From contig CAKZNT010000066.1 in assembly GCA_937132065.1 (NCBI GenBank), positions 1 to 33,144 of the forward strand: a stretch of DNA of 33,144 nucleotides, in the 5' to 3' direction. Made by a program: the position numbers and the translations under genes. Below are positions 16,355-24,475 of the stretch, piece by piece. Positions within the stretch are counted from its first letter, which is position 1. Each line of letters begins with the position of its first letter. The notes beneath the pieces were generated by a model. The model was not told the origin of the DNA. It made no database searches and was given only the letters and a program-made list of their open reading frames with translations. The DNA is from an uncultured Loktanella sp. GTDB lineage: Bacteria > Pseudomonadota > Alphaproteobacteria > Rhodobacterales > Rhodobacteraceae.

Positions 16355-18910
16355 TTACGCCTGAGCCGCTATTTTGTCCGCAATCGCAAGCTGCGCCGCT
16401 GATAGGCGGGCAACGGGCACGCGAAACGGTGAACACGAGACATAGTCGAACCCTTGGGAGCGGCAAAATGCAATCGCCGAGCGGCTCCCACCATGTTCGC
16501 CACAAACCGACAACACCACGTCAGGTCGACCCAATCGACCGCGGGTCGCGCCAATCGACAACAACTCGCCAACGCCCTCGACATCAAGGGTATGGAACGG
16601 GTCTTCTGCATAGACGCCCTGCTTCACATAGGCCGACATGAACCGTCCTGCATCATCACGCGAAAGCCCGTAAGTCATCTGGGTTAAGTCATTCGTACCG
16701 AAAGATAAAAAGTCAGCATGCTTGGCAATATCTTCGGCGCGAAGTGCTGCGCGCGGGGTCTCGACCATCACGCCGAGGCGATAGGTAAACCGCACATTTT
16801 TCTCGGCACGCACGGCCGCTGCAACAGCGTCAATTTGCGATTTCACAAGCTCGACCTCGCGCATCGCCGAGACGAGAGGGATCATAATTTCAGGCACAAC
16901 AGAGTCGCCTTCACTGGCAATTATCGCGGTCGCTTCGAAAATCGCACGCACCTGCATCTCATAGATTTCAGGCACAGCGATCCCCAAACGGACACCGCGC
17001 ATCCCCAGCATCGGGTTGTATTCGGTCAATGCCGCGACGCGTTCGGCTACCTCATGCACGGGCCGCGCCAGCTGTTCTGCAAGGTCACGCATCCCTGCTT
17101 TCCCAGAAGGTAAAAACTCGTGAAGGGGCGGATCAAACAAGCGAATGCAAACTGGTTGGCCCTTCATAATGCGGAAAAGTGCCGTGAAATCATCACGTTG
17201 CATTGGCAAAAGACGATCGAGCACAGCGCGGCGATCTTCGCTGCTTCCTGCAAAAATCATCTCGCGCATAACGCCAAGGCGGTCGCCTTCAAAGAACATG
17301 TGCTCTGTGCGACACAGTCCGATGCCTTGGGCGGCAAAATTCCGCGCAGTTTGGGCATCAACGGGGGTATCAGCGTTCGCACGCACCCCGATATCGCGAA
17401 AATCATCGGCCCATTCGAGCAATGTGCGGAACGCACCATCGAGCGTGGCTTCCATCGTTTCGGGTGAACCAACGAGCACGTCACCCGTCGTGCCATCCAC
17501 AGTAATCATATCACCCGCCGAAAATCGACGCCCATCAGGGGCAATCAATTGCTGATTTTTACGGTCGATTGACAGGTCAGAAGCACCAACGACACATGGC
17601 AGGCCCAGACCTCGCCCAATCACCGCAGCATGGCTTGTCACGCCACCGCGCATTGTCAAAACGGCAGCCGCCGCATGCATGCCGCGAATATCCTCAGGGG
17701 TTGTTTCACGGCGCACCAACACACAAGGCTCACCGCGCGCCGCACTTGCTTGGGCTTCGGCTGCCGTCAAAACAAGGCGCCCCGCCGCAGCACCCGGACT
17801 GGCTGCAATGCCAACGACTAAACGGTCGCGCACTGCCGTCGGCGCGATCTGGCGATGGAGCAGTTCAGAAAGTGCCGTAGGTTCAACGCGCATAACCGCC
17901 TCTTCGCGCGCAATGATCCCATCTTCGGCCAGCGCCACAGCGATCCGCACAGACGCCCGCGATGCGCGTTGCACGCGCACTGCATCCAAAATCTGGAGCT
18001 TGTCATTCTCAATCGTAAATTCGATCTGCATTTCTTCGCGGAGTTTGGCACGCGCCAGCGCACCATAAGCCACCAATTCCGTGAAAGCTTTGGGACTGAG
18101 GTCCTCTAGCGATGGGCCGCGATCATCTTTGGTCAGATAAATTGCGCCTGCCTCTGCACCAAGTGCGGCGCGACCTTGGCTTTGCCCCAGATAGCGCCCC
18201 GTGATTTGCGGAATACCTGTGGCGTCATTCACAAACTGGATCACCCCTGATCCGCACTGCCCCTGCCCGACCCCAAGCGCCAATTCCTGAACCACAAGGC
18301 CAAGCCCGGCGTCCGCTGGCGCCCCCTTTGCCTGACGCAACAGCCGTGCCGTCGTCCCATCCCAAGCGCGCGCCATTGAACGCAAAACTTCAGTGAGCTG
18401 GGCCGCAGGGTCTTGCGGAAACACCGCATCGGTTTCAAATTCATATGCCTCGAGCATGCGCGTTAATGTCGCGCGATCCGCATTCTCGGGGATATCAAAG
18501 GCATCAGGATCAAGGCGCGAGACATGCACCGCAAATGCACGCACAAACCGCAGGTAAAGCGCCGTAGCAGCAGTCTCGCCCAGACTTTCCACCATTTTTG
18601 CATGGCGGGCATCATTCATGCCGATATTCAATATCGCGCTCGGCCCGCCCCAATCAGGGTCTTGGCTCGAAGGGCGCACCGACAAAAGCGGCTCCGCACC
18701 AAATGGCGCAAGCACTTCCTTCATGTCTGGCATCTTGCCAATCGCGATATCGTGCACGGCATCAAACGATAGCGCAACAGTCACAGGAACGGGCATGTCC
18801 AACCTGATGAGACGCTGTAAACACTTTGCACGCCCTCCATGCACCACACCCGACATCAATGCCGTTGGGGTAATCAGGGTAATTGGCTCACACGTAAAAT
18901 TTTTCTGCAC
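16355..18910 (-). CDS. Pyruvate,phosphate dikinase-like protein with diverged ATP-grasp domain
   Basis: An 851-residue protein with the three-part PPDK plan; PPDK interconverts ATP + Pi + pyruvate with AMP + PPi + PEP. The central swivelling domain has GGVTSHAAVIGRGLGLPCVVG with phospho-acceptor His427 preceded by Thr425. The C-terminal PEP/pyruvate barrel has GIGLCRTEHMFF, RLFDPPLHEFLP, LGVMVETPRAA, FLSFGTNDLTQM and CGEHGG with catalytic Cys803. The N-terminal nucleotide domain is poorly conserved: the SMPGMMDT block reads DPDWGGPSAI, GEFL..AQGEDVVAGIRT reads GRYLGQSQGRAALGAEA, and DMEFTI...LQTR reads QIEFTI...LDAV. ATP use is therefore uncertain. The start is a GTG with AAGAAGG 10 bases upstream. 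It lies 64 bases after glyS on the same strand. Confidence 0.82.
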   Translation of the reverse strand: MQKNFTCEPITLITPTALMSGVVHGGRAKCLQRLIRLDMPVPVTVALSFDAVHDIAIGKMPDMKEVLAPFGAEPLLSVRPSSQDPDWGGPSAILNIGMNDARHAKMVESLGETAATALYLRFVRAFAVHVSRLDPDAFDIPENADRATLTRMLEAYEFETDAVFPQDPAAQLTEVLRSMARAWDGTTARLLRQAKGAPADAGLGLVVQELALGVGQGQCGSGVIQFVNDATGIPQITGRYLGQSQGRAALGAEAGAIYLTKDDRGPSLEDLSPKAFTELVAYGALARAKLREEMQIEFTIENDKLQILDAVRVQRASRASVRIAVALAEDGIIAREEAVMRVEPTALSELLHRQIAPTAVRDRLVVGIAASPGAAAGRLVLTAAEAQASAARGEPCVLVRRETTPEDIRGMHAAAAVLTMRGGVTSHAAVIGRGLGLPCVVGASDLSIDRKNQQLIAPDGRRFSAGDMITVDGTTGDVLVGSPETMEATLDGAFRTLLEWADDFRDIGVRANADTPVDAQTARNFAAQGIGLCRTEHMFFEGDRLGVMREMIFAGSSEDRRAVLDRLLPMQRDDFTALFRIMKGQPVCIRLFDPPLHEFLPSGKAGMRDLAEQLARPVHEVAERVAALTEYNPMLGMRGVRLGIAVPEIYEMQVRAIFEATAIIASEGDSVVPEIMIPLVSAMREVELVKSQIDAVAAAVRAEKNVRFTYRLGVMVETPRAALRAEDIAKHADFLSFGTNDLTQMTYGLSRDDAGRFMSAYVKQGVYAEDPFHTLDVEGVGELLSIGATRGRLGRPDVVLSVCGEHGGSRSAIAFCRSQGFDYVSCSPFRVPVARLSAAQLAIADKIAAQA

Positions 18911-18974
18911 TGCAGCACCGCCTTCTTTTGTGCTCGCAGCATAGTGGCCTAGCGCCCTATAGGTAAAGGCAAGA

Positions 18975-21023
18975 CTACCCTTCGATACGGTTCAAATCAG
19001 CAACCGACAGGCAGATTTTACGAATACGCGACAAAAGGTTAAGCCGGTTACGGCGCACCACCTGTTGCTCCGCATTAACCTGCACATCGGTAAAGAACGC
19101 ATCAATCGGCGCGCGAAGCCCCGCCATTGCTGTCATTGCAGTGTTAAAGTCCTCCGCGTCCATCGCAGGCGTGATCACCGCCTCCGCCTTATCCAATGCC
19201 TCAAACAACGCCGTTTCTGCACCCGCCTCGGCATGCGCAATGTCGGCCCCATAAGAATACTCTACCCCGTCCTTATCTTCGGCTTGGGTTAAAATATTGT
19301 TAGCGCGTTTAAACCCTTGGATCAGGTTCACACCATCATCCGTCGAAAGCGTCTGCGACAAGGCGCGGGCGCGCTTGACGAGCAACGTCAGATCATCCGC
19401 CCCCTCCATCGCGATGCAAGCATCAATGATGTCATGGCGAATACCTTGGTCCTTGAGGTAGGTTTTCAATCGGTCGTGGAAGAAGGAAAGGAGGTCAACT
19501 GCCCAATCTTTTTCGCCGAAGATCGAAGTCAACTTCGCCGTCAGATCATTCTCCAACACCAACCGAATAACACCCAACGCCGCACGGCGTAGCGCAAACG
19601 GGTCTTTCGACCCCGTCGGCTTTTCGTCAATCGCCCAAAATCCTGTCAGCGTGTCGATCTTATCGGCGAGCGCGACGGCCACAGACACAGGCGCTGTCGG
19701 CACATCATCTGACGGGCCCAGCGGCGAATAGTGCTCTTGCGCGGCAGCAGCAACGGCATCCGATAGCCCAGCCTCTTTCGCGTAATAACGGCCCATCAAG
19801 CCCTGCAAATCGGGGAACTCATAGACCATTTCAGACGACAGATCGGCCTTTCCAACACGCGCGGCCTCAGCCACTTCGTCGGCATCCGCACCCACAATCG
19901 GCGCAATCTCACGCGCCAGTGCAATAATCCGGTCAATCCGCTCTTTCTGGCTGCCCAGCATATTGTGGAACGTCACATTCGACAGGCTCTCAAGCCACGG
20001 GTCCATCCCCGCCTTAGCCACCCGTAAATCGTTCTCCCAAAAGAACTTCGCATCCGACAGGCGCGCAAACAGAACCTTCTGATTACCCTTTAGAATTGTC
20101 GCGCCGTCATCCGCCGTCACAGTGTTTGCCACGGTCACAAATCGCTCGATCTGGCCCGACTTCGGGTTGCGCACGGAAAAGAACTTTTGATGCTCCTTCA
20201 TCGAGGTTTTCAGCACCTCGGCAGGCAAGCCATGAAACGTCGGATCAATCTCGCCAAGCAGCACAACCGGCCATTCGACAAGCCCTGCAACCTCACCCAA
20301 CAAGCCCTTGTCTTCGACAACCTCAAGCCCAAGCGCAAAGGCTTGGTTAGTGGCGTCGTTCCAGATCATCTCGGCGCGTTCATCCGCGCGTAACATGACG
20401 TGGGCGCGCTTTAGCTTCGCCTCGTAATCCTCGAAAGACGTTACAGAAAACGCGTCCGGGCTAAGGAAACGGTGACCGCGTGTTTGCTGGCCCGATGTGA
20501 TCCCGTCAATATCGACAGGCACAACCGCCACGCCAGTTTCATCCGACAAGATGCAGATGATCGCGTGCAAGGGACGGACCCATTTGAGCGCACCCGTGCC
20601 CCACCGCATAGACTTTGGCCACGGGAAATTGCGGATCGCAGCTACAAGCACTTCGGCGATAATATCTGCGGCCAGGCGGCCCGGCTTTTCGATGACGGCA
20701 TAGTAGGTTTGACCCTTCTTGTCGTCGCGTATTTCAAGCGCGTCTTTGGGCACGCCTGCACCGCGCAAGAACCCCTCGATCGCCTGATCAGGGGCCCCGA
20801 CTTTCGGACCTTTGCGCTCTTCGCGCACTGGCTTGCTTTCTGCGAGCAAATCCTCGATCGACAGCGTCAACCGGCGCGGCGTCGAAAAAGCAGCCGCCGC
20901 CTTATAGGTCAATCCGGCGTCCACCAAACCATTGGTCACCAGCTTGCGTAAATCATCCGCAGCCTTGCCCTGCATACGCGCAGGAATTTCCTCGGAGAAA
21001 AGTTCAATCAGGAGATCTGGCAT
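18975..21023 (-). CDS. glyS: Glycyl-tRNA synthetase, beta subunit
   Basis: Beta subunit of the bacterial alpha2-beta2 glycyl-tRNA synthetase; it supplies tRNA binding and editing-like functions to the catalytic alpha subunit. The 682-residue length is typical. It opens with [18 protein letters not shown], then FSTPRRLTL, KGPKVGAPDQAIEGFLRGAG, FPWPKSMRWG...WVRPLH, TRGHRFL, SMKEHQKFFSV, HD-type segments around SSEMVYEFPDLQGLMGRYYA, and GSKDPFALRRAALGVIRLVLE, all family blocks. The C-terminal anticodon-binding-like region ends with NAEQQVVRRNRLNLLSRI. Its ATG shares a base with the stop of the upstream small gene (TGATG), with GAAGG upstream, so the two are coupled. Confidence 0.97.
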   Translation of the reverse strand: MPDLLIELFSEEIPARMQGKAADDLRKLVTNGLVDAGLTYKAAAAFSTPRRLTLSIEDLLAESKPVREERKGPKVGAPDQAIEGFLRGAGVPKDALEIRDDKKGQTYYAVIEKPGRLAADIIAEVLVAAIRNFPWPKSMRWGTGALKWVRPLHAIICILSDETGVAVVPVDIDGITSGQQTRGHRFLSPDAFSVTSFEDYEAKLKRAHVMLRADERAEMIWNDATNQAFALGLEVVEDKGLLGEVAGLVEWPVVLLGEIDPTFHGLPAEVLKTSMKEHQKFFSVRNPKSGQIERFVTVANTVTADDGATILKGNQKVLFARLSDAKFFWENDLRVAKAGMDPWLESLSNVTFHNMLGSQKERIDRIIALAREIAPIVGADADEVAEAARVGKADLSSEMVYEFPDLQGLMGRYYAKEAGLSDAVAAAAQEHYSPLGPSDDVPTAPVSVAVALADKIDTLTGFWAIDEKPTGSKDPFALRRAALGVIRLVLENDLTAKLTSIFGEKDWAVDLLSFFHDRLKTYLKDQGIRHDIIDACIAMEGADDLTLLVKRARALSQTLSTDDGVNLIQGFKRANNILTQAEDKDGVEYSYGADIAHAEAGAETALFEALDKAEAVITPAMDAEDFNTAMTAMAGLRAPIDAFFTDVQVNAEQQVVRRNRLNLLSRIRKICLSVADLNRIEG

Positions 21024-21550
21024 CAGTTCAAGCCTTCAGGTGCAGGTGGGCATTCAGGGGGTGTCGGGTTGCCGTCAAAGACAACGTCGCCGCAAAAATT
21101 GATCTGGTGCCACGCAAATGCGCGGCCATCGGGGTAGACAGCAACGACACGGTCGATGCCATATTGAATGTTACGGTTGCCCAGAAACGCGACCGCACCG
21201 CCAGAGGTAAGATCCTCGCCGATTTGCTCTGCGTCAAAGCAGTCAAACCATGCGGGAGCAACCCGTGGTTCCGCCTCGTCATAGATTTCATAGGTTTCAG
21301 TCAACAGCGCGAGAGAAAGCCCAGTTTCAAAGCAGGCGCGGTATCGCAACGGGCTCGAGTCACTGTCAATCGCCTTGACGTTTTCGAACAATATGCCCTC
21401 GGCATCACCTGAAACAATCGAGGTTAGTTGAACATTTTCAACATTCGTCGATACGTCATCATAATAGGCGTATACCTGCAAATAGTAGATCGCAGCTCCG
21501 GTAATCAATGCTATCACGAGCATCCCCAATATCGCTAAACGGGCAATCAT
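21023..21550 (-). CDS. Small membrane-anchored protein between glyQ and glyS (DUF6446-like?)
   Basis: A 175-residue protein of unknown function. It begins with an uncleaved-looking hydrophobic helix ([29 protein letters not shown]); the remaining ~140 residues are probably periplasmic, acidic and with paired cysteines ([34 protein letters not shown]). No catalytic motif is obvious. I recall a Rhodobacterales family of unknown function (DUF6446) at this position; that assignment is from memory. Overlaps of 4 bases with glyQ (ATGA) and 1 base with glyS (TGATG) make it part of the synthetase transcript with fixed stoichiometry. An ATG 15 codons earlier would overlap glyQ much more and is less likely. 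Confidence 0.8.
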   Translation of the reverse strand: MIARLAILGMLVIALITGAAIYYLQVYAYYDDVSTNVENVQLTSIVSGDAEGILFENVKAIDSDSSPLRYRACFETGLSLALLTETYEIYDEAEPRVAPAWFDCFDAEQIGEDLTSGGAVAFLGNRNIQYGIDRVVAVYPDGRAFAWHQINFCGDVVFDGNPTPPECPPAPEGLN

Positions 21551-22467
21551 GCCGCATTTCCACCCGCAGGTGTTTGAACAAATGCGTCCGAACATGCCTT
21601 GGCCAAGGTGCGCACGCGCCCGATATAGGCTTGGCGTTCGGTCACGGAAATGACGCCGCGCGCATCGAGCAGGTTAAAGACATGGCTCGCCTTGATGCAT
21701 TGATCATAGGCTGGATGGGCCATGATAATGCGGCGGCCGGTCTTGGGATCGTCGACAGGCTGCGCCAAGATGCGTTCGCACTCGGCCTCTGCGTCCTTGA
21801 AGTGTTGCAGCAAGATATCGGTATCCGCCACATCAAAGTTCCAGCGCGCGTATTCCTGCTCGGTTTGCAAAAACACATCGCCATATGTCAACGCAATCGG
21901 TGCATCAGGGTCGTTAAACGGCATATCCATGACGTGATCACATTCAAGGATATACATCGCCAGACGCTCAAGGCCATAAGTCAATTCGCCCGAAACGGGT
22001 TTGCAATCATAGCCGCCGACCTGCTGGAAATAAGTGAACTGGCTGACTTCCATGCCGTCACACCAGACCTCCCAGCCAAGCCCCCAAGCGCCCAAAGTCG
22101 GGCTTTCCCAGTCATCCTCGACAAAGCGGATATCGTGCATCGTGGCATCGACGCCAATTGCCTTGAGCGACCCCAGATAGAGGTCCTGCAAATCGGGCGG
22201 GCTTGGCTTGATGATCACCTGATACTGGTAATAATGCTGAAGACGGTTCGGGTTTTCACCGTAGCGGCCATCCGTGGGGCGGCGCGATGGCTGCACATAG
22301 GCTGCGGCCCACGGCTTGTCGCCAAGCGAGCGTAGCGTTGTCGCAGGGTGGAACGTGCCCGCGCCGACTTCCATGTCATAGGGCTGCAAGATCGCGCACC
22401 CCTTCTCGGCCCAGTAAGTCTGGAGCCGCAGGATGATTTCCTGAAAACTGCGTGGTTTATCGGCCAT
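21547..22467 (-). CDS. glyQ: Glycyl-tRNA synthetase, alpha subunit
   Basis: Catalytic subunit of the heterotetrameric glycyl-tRNA synthetase. The protein is 306 residues (family about 300). Class II synthetase motifs are clear: [37 protein letters not shown] at the N-terminus, [38 protein letters not shown] (motif 2), [24 protein letters not shown], and the [10 protein letters not shown] motif 3. The ATG at 22467 has GAGG 7 bases upstream; an in-frame ATG 4 codons earlier overlaps that site. It is first in the glyQ / small protein / glyS unit. No T-box or other riboswitch-like leader was seen in the 5' region. Confidence 0.97.
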   Translation of the reverse strand: MADKPRSFQEIILRLQTYWAEKGCAILQPYDMEVGAGTFHPATTLRSLGDKPWAAAYVQPSRRPTDGRYGENPNRLQHYYQYQVIIKPSPPDLQDLYLGSLKAIGVDATMHDIRFVEDDWESPTLGAWGLGWEVWCDGMEVSQFTYFQQVGGYDCKPVSGELTYGLERLAMYILECDHVMDMPFNDPDAPIALTYGDVFLQTEQEYARWNFDVADTDILLQHFKDAEAECERILAQPVDDPKTGRRIIMAHPAYDQCIKASHVFNLLDARGVISVTERQAYIGRVRTLAKACSDAFVQTPAGGNAA

Positions 22468-22643
22468 CTTCGCCCTCATTATCTAGTTGGCTATCTCTTA
22501 CGGGGGAGAGGGCTAAGGGTCAATTAGGCCACGGGTGCTTAATTCTTAACGATTTACGTCGATTCCTGCTGCGCAGGCTGGTTCCTCTGCTAAATTCCGC
22601 CAAAGTTAGTAAAGAATCTATGAATTACCAAATCGAGGCACTT

Positions 22644-24437
22644 ATGATCCGGGCAATTATTGCGTTTGTTTTCCTTACCTTATCAACAGTTTCAGCGAGC
22701 GCGCAAAATACGGTCTGGGTGCAAGTCGAAGCCCAACCAAATCTTGCTGCGGCCCAAACACGCGCACGCGCCTATGCAGGCAGCGTCGAAAACGTGAACG
22801 GCTTTTTCTTGGGCGGGCGCTGGTATGGGATCGTTCTGGGGCCATACATCACCGCGGACGCCGAAACGCTGATGCGCGATCTTAAGCGGTCAGGCCGCAT
22901 CCCGTCCGATAGCTATATCGTCGACGGCAGCAGATTTCGCCAGCAATTCTGGCCGGTTGGCGTCGGGGCACAGACCGCACCACAACCGCTTCCTGCGACA
23001 ATAGACACACCTGCAACCGAGCCAAGCGAAGAGCCTGTCGAGGCCGCGCCCGCAGACGTCGCAGCGCAAGTGACCGTCGAAACACTGCCCGAGGTCGATC
23101 CGATCCAGACACCAGACGAAACATCAAAGCAGGCGCAAGCCAGCGAGGCATTGCTTGACCGTGGTCAGCGCAAGGATTTGCAGACGGCGTTGAAATGGGC
23201 AGGCTTTTATGAAGCGGCGATCGACGGGGCATTCGGGCGCGGCACACGCGGATCAATGCGGGCCTGGCAAGAGGCAAATAACCACGAGGCCACAGGCATT
23301 CTGACGACAAACCAGCGCAGCGAGCTTTTTACCGCCTATAATGCCGTCCTTGACGGGATGGACCTGCAACTTGTGCGTGATGACGCATCGGGCATCGAGA
23401 TGCTCGTGCCAACCGGTGTTGTTGAATTTGCGGAATACGAACCTCCGTTTGTGCGGTTCGAGCCAAAAGGTGAAATTGACGCGCAAGTGCTCTTTATCTC
23501 GCAAGCTGGCGACCAAAACCGCCTGTTCGGGCTCTATGAAATCTTGCAGACCCTTGCGATCGTCCCCCCAACCGGCGACCGCACCCGCAAGAACAATTCC
23601 TTCGAACTCGAAGGGATCGGGAACGGCATCCATTCCTATACCTTTGCTGCGCATAGAGACGGGATCATCAAGGGGTATAGCTTGATTTGGCCAGAGGGTG
23701 ACGACGAACGCCGCCGCCGTATCTTGGATGAAATGCAAAAAAGCTATGCGACATTTGACGGATTGCTTGACCCTGCACTTGCAACCCCTGGCGAGGATCA
23801 GGCGATTGACCTGATTGGTGGCCTTGAAGTGCGCAAGCCAAAACTGTCGCGCACCGGCTTCTTCATCGACACCAAAGGGTCGGTCCTAACGACACTGGAC
23901 GCGGTGCAATCCTGTGACAGCATCACGATTAACGGCGAACATGACGTCACAATGGTGCATAGCGACGCCGACCTTGGTATTGCCGTGCTCAAGCCACAAG
24001 AAGCGCTGTCACCGATTAGCGTGGCGAGCTTTCAAACCGGCGTGCCACGGCTTCAGGCCGAGGTGGCTGTGGCTGGCTTCCCATACGGGGGCGTGCTGGT
24101 TACGCCATCGCTGACCTTCGGGCGGCTTGCCGATCTGCGCGGGTTGAACGGGGAAGAGAACATCAAGCGGCTAGCGCTCACCGCGCAAGAAGGCGATGTT
24201 GGCGGACCAGTATTCGACAATGGCGGCGCCGTGCTTGGCATGTTGTTGCCACGTAAAGTGACAAACGGGCAGGTCCTGCCGCCAGAAGTCAGCTTTTCCG
24301 TTGATACCGATCTGATCATGGCATCTCTCGCAGACGCAAACATCGACGTGCAAACAACAGATACGATGGCTTTCATGCCGCCCGAGACGTTGACGCTACG
24401 CGCCGCCGAAAGCACCGTGCTCGTCAGCTGCTGGTAA
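22644..24437 (+). CDS. Secreted SPOR / peptidoglycan-binding / trypsin-like protein, protease triad apparently lost
   Basis: A 597-residue exported protein. A signal peptide (residues 1-20, cleaved after SASA) is followed by a SPOR-like domain (~24-102, VWVQVEAQPNLAAAQTRARAYAG..FLGGRWYGIVLGPY). Next come a Pro/Glu-rich linker, a PG_binding_1 domain (~172-230, RKDLQTALKWAGFYEAAIDGAFGRGTRGSMRAWQ), an unassigned middle region, and a C-terminal trypsin-like fold (~395-565). In that fold the usual catalytic His position reads LTTLDAV (Asp419), the Asp region is SDADLGIAVLK, and the serine block GDSGGP reads GDVGGPVFD (Val519). I therefore infer a non-proteolytic, wall-associated binding protein. 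The ATG at 22644 has GAGG 5 bases ahead; an ATG at 22620 is the alternative. Divergent from glyQ. Confidence 0.83.
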   Translation: MIRAIIAFVFLTLSTVSASAQNTVWVQVEAQPNLAAAQTRARAYAGSVENVNGFFLGGRWYGIVLGPYITADAETLMRDLKRSGRIPSDSYIVDGSRFRQQFWPVGVGAQTAPQPLPATIDTPATEPSEEPVEAAPADVAAQVTVETLPEVDPIQTPDETSKQAQASEALLDRGQRKDLQTALKWAGFYEAAIDGAFGRGTRGSMRAWQEANNHEATGILTTNQRSELFTAYNAVLDGMDLQLVRDDASGIEMLVPTGVVEFAEYEPPFVRFEPKGEIDAQVLFISQAGDQNRLFGLYEILQTLAIVPPTGDRTRKNNSFELEGIGNGIHSYTFAAHRDGIIKGYSLIWPEGDDERRRRILDEMQKSYATFDGLLDPALATPGEDQAIDLIGGLEVRKPKLSRTGFFIDTKGSVLTTLDAVQSCDSITINGEHDVTMVHSDADLGIAVLKPQEALSPISVASFQTGVPRLQAEVAVAGFPYGGVLVTPSLTFGRLADLRGLNGEENIKRLALTAQEGDVGGPVFDNGGAVLGMLLPRKVTNGQVLPPEVSFSVDTDLIMASLADANIDVQTTDTMAFMPPETLTLRAAESTVLVSCW

Positions 24438-24441
24438 GGAC

Positions 24442-24462
24442 ATGGGTTAAAACCCATCCTAC
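24442..24462. repeat. 21-base palindromic repeat, copy 2 (inverted relative to copy 1)
   Basis: ATGGGTTAAAACCCAT followed by CCTAC; its reverse complement is identical to 11214-11234. It lies in the 38-base gap between two convergent stop codons, so it may act as a terminator-like hairpin for one or both genes. Confidence 0.7.
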
Positions 24463-24475
24463 ACCATTGCGCGCC

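Noticed and set aside
21508..22335. 275-codon open frame opposite glyQ
   Set aside because: Lies within the glyQ coding sequence and the end of the following gene; no recognisable domain, and GC-rich codon structure explains the openness.
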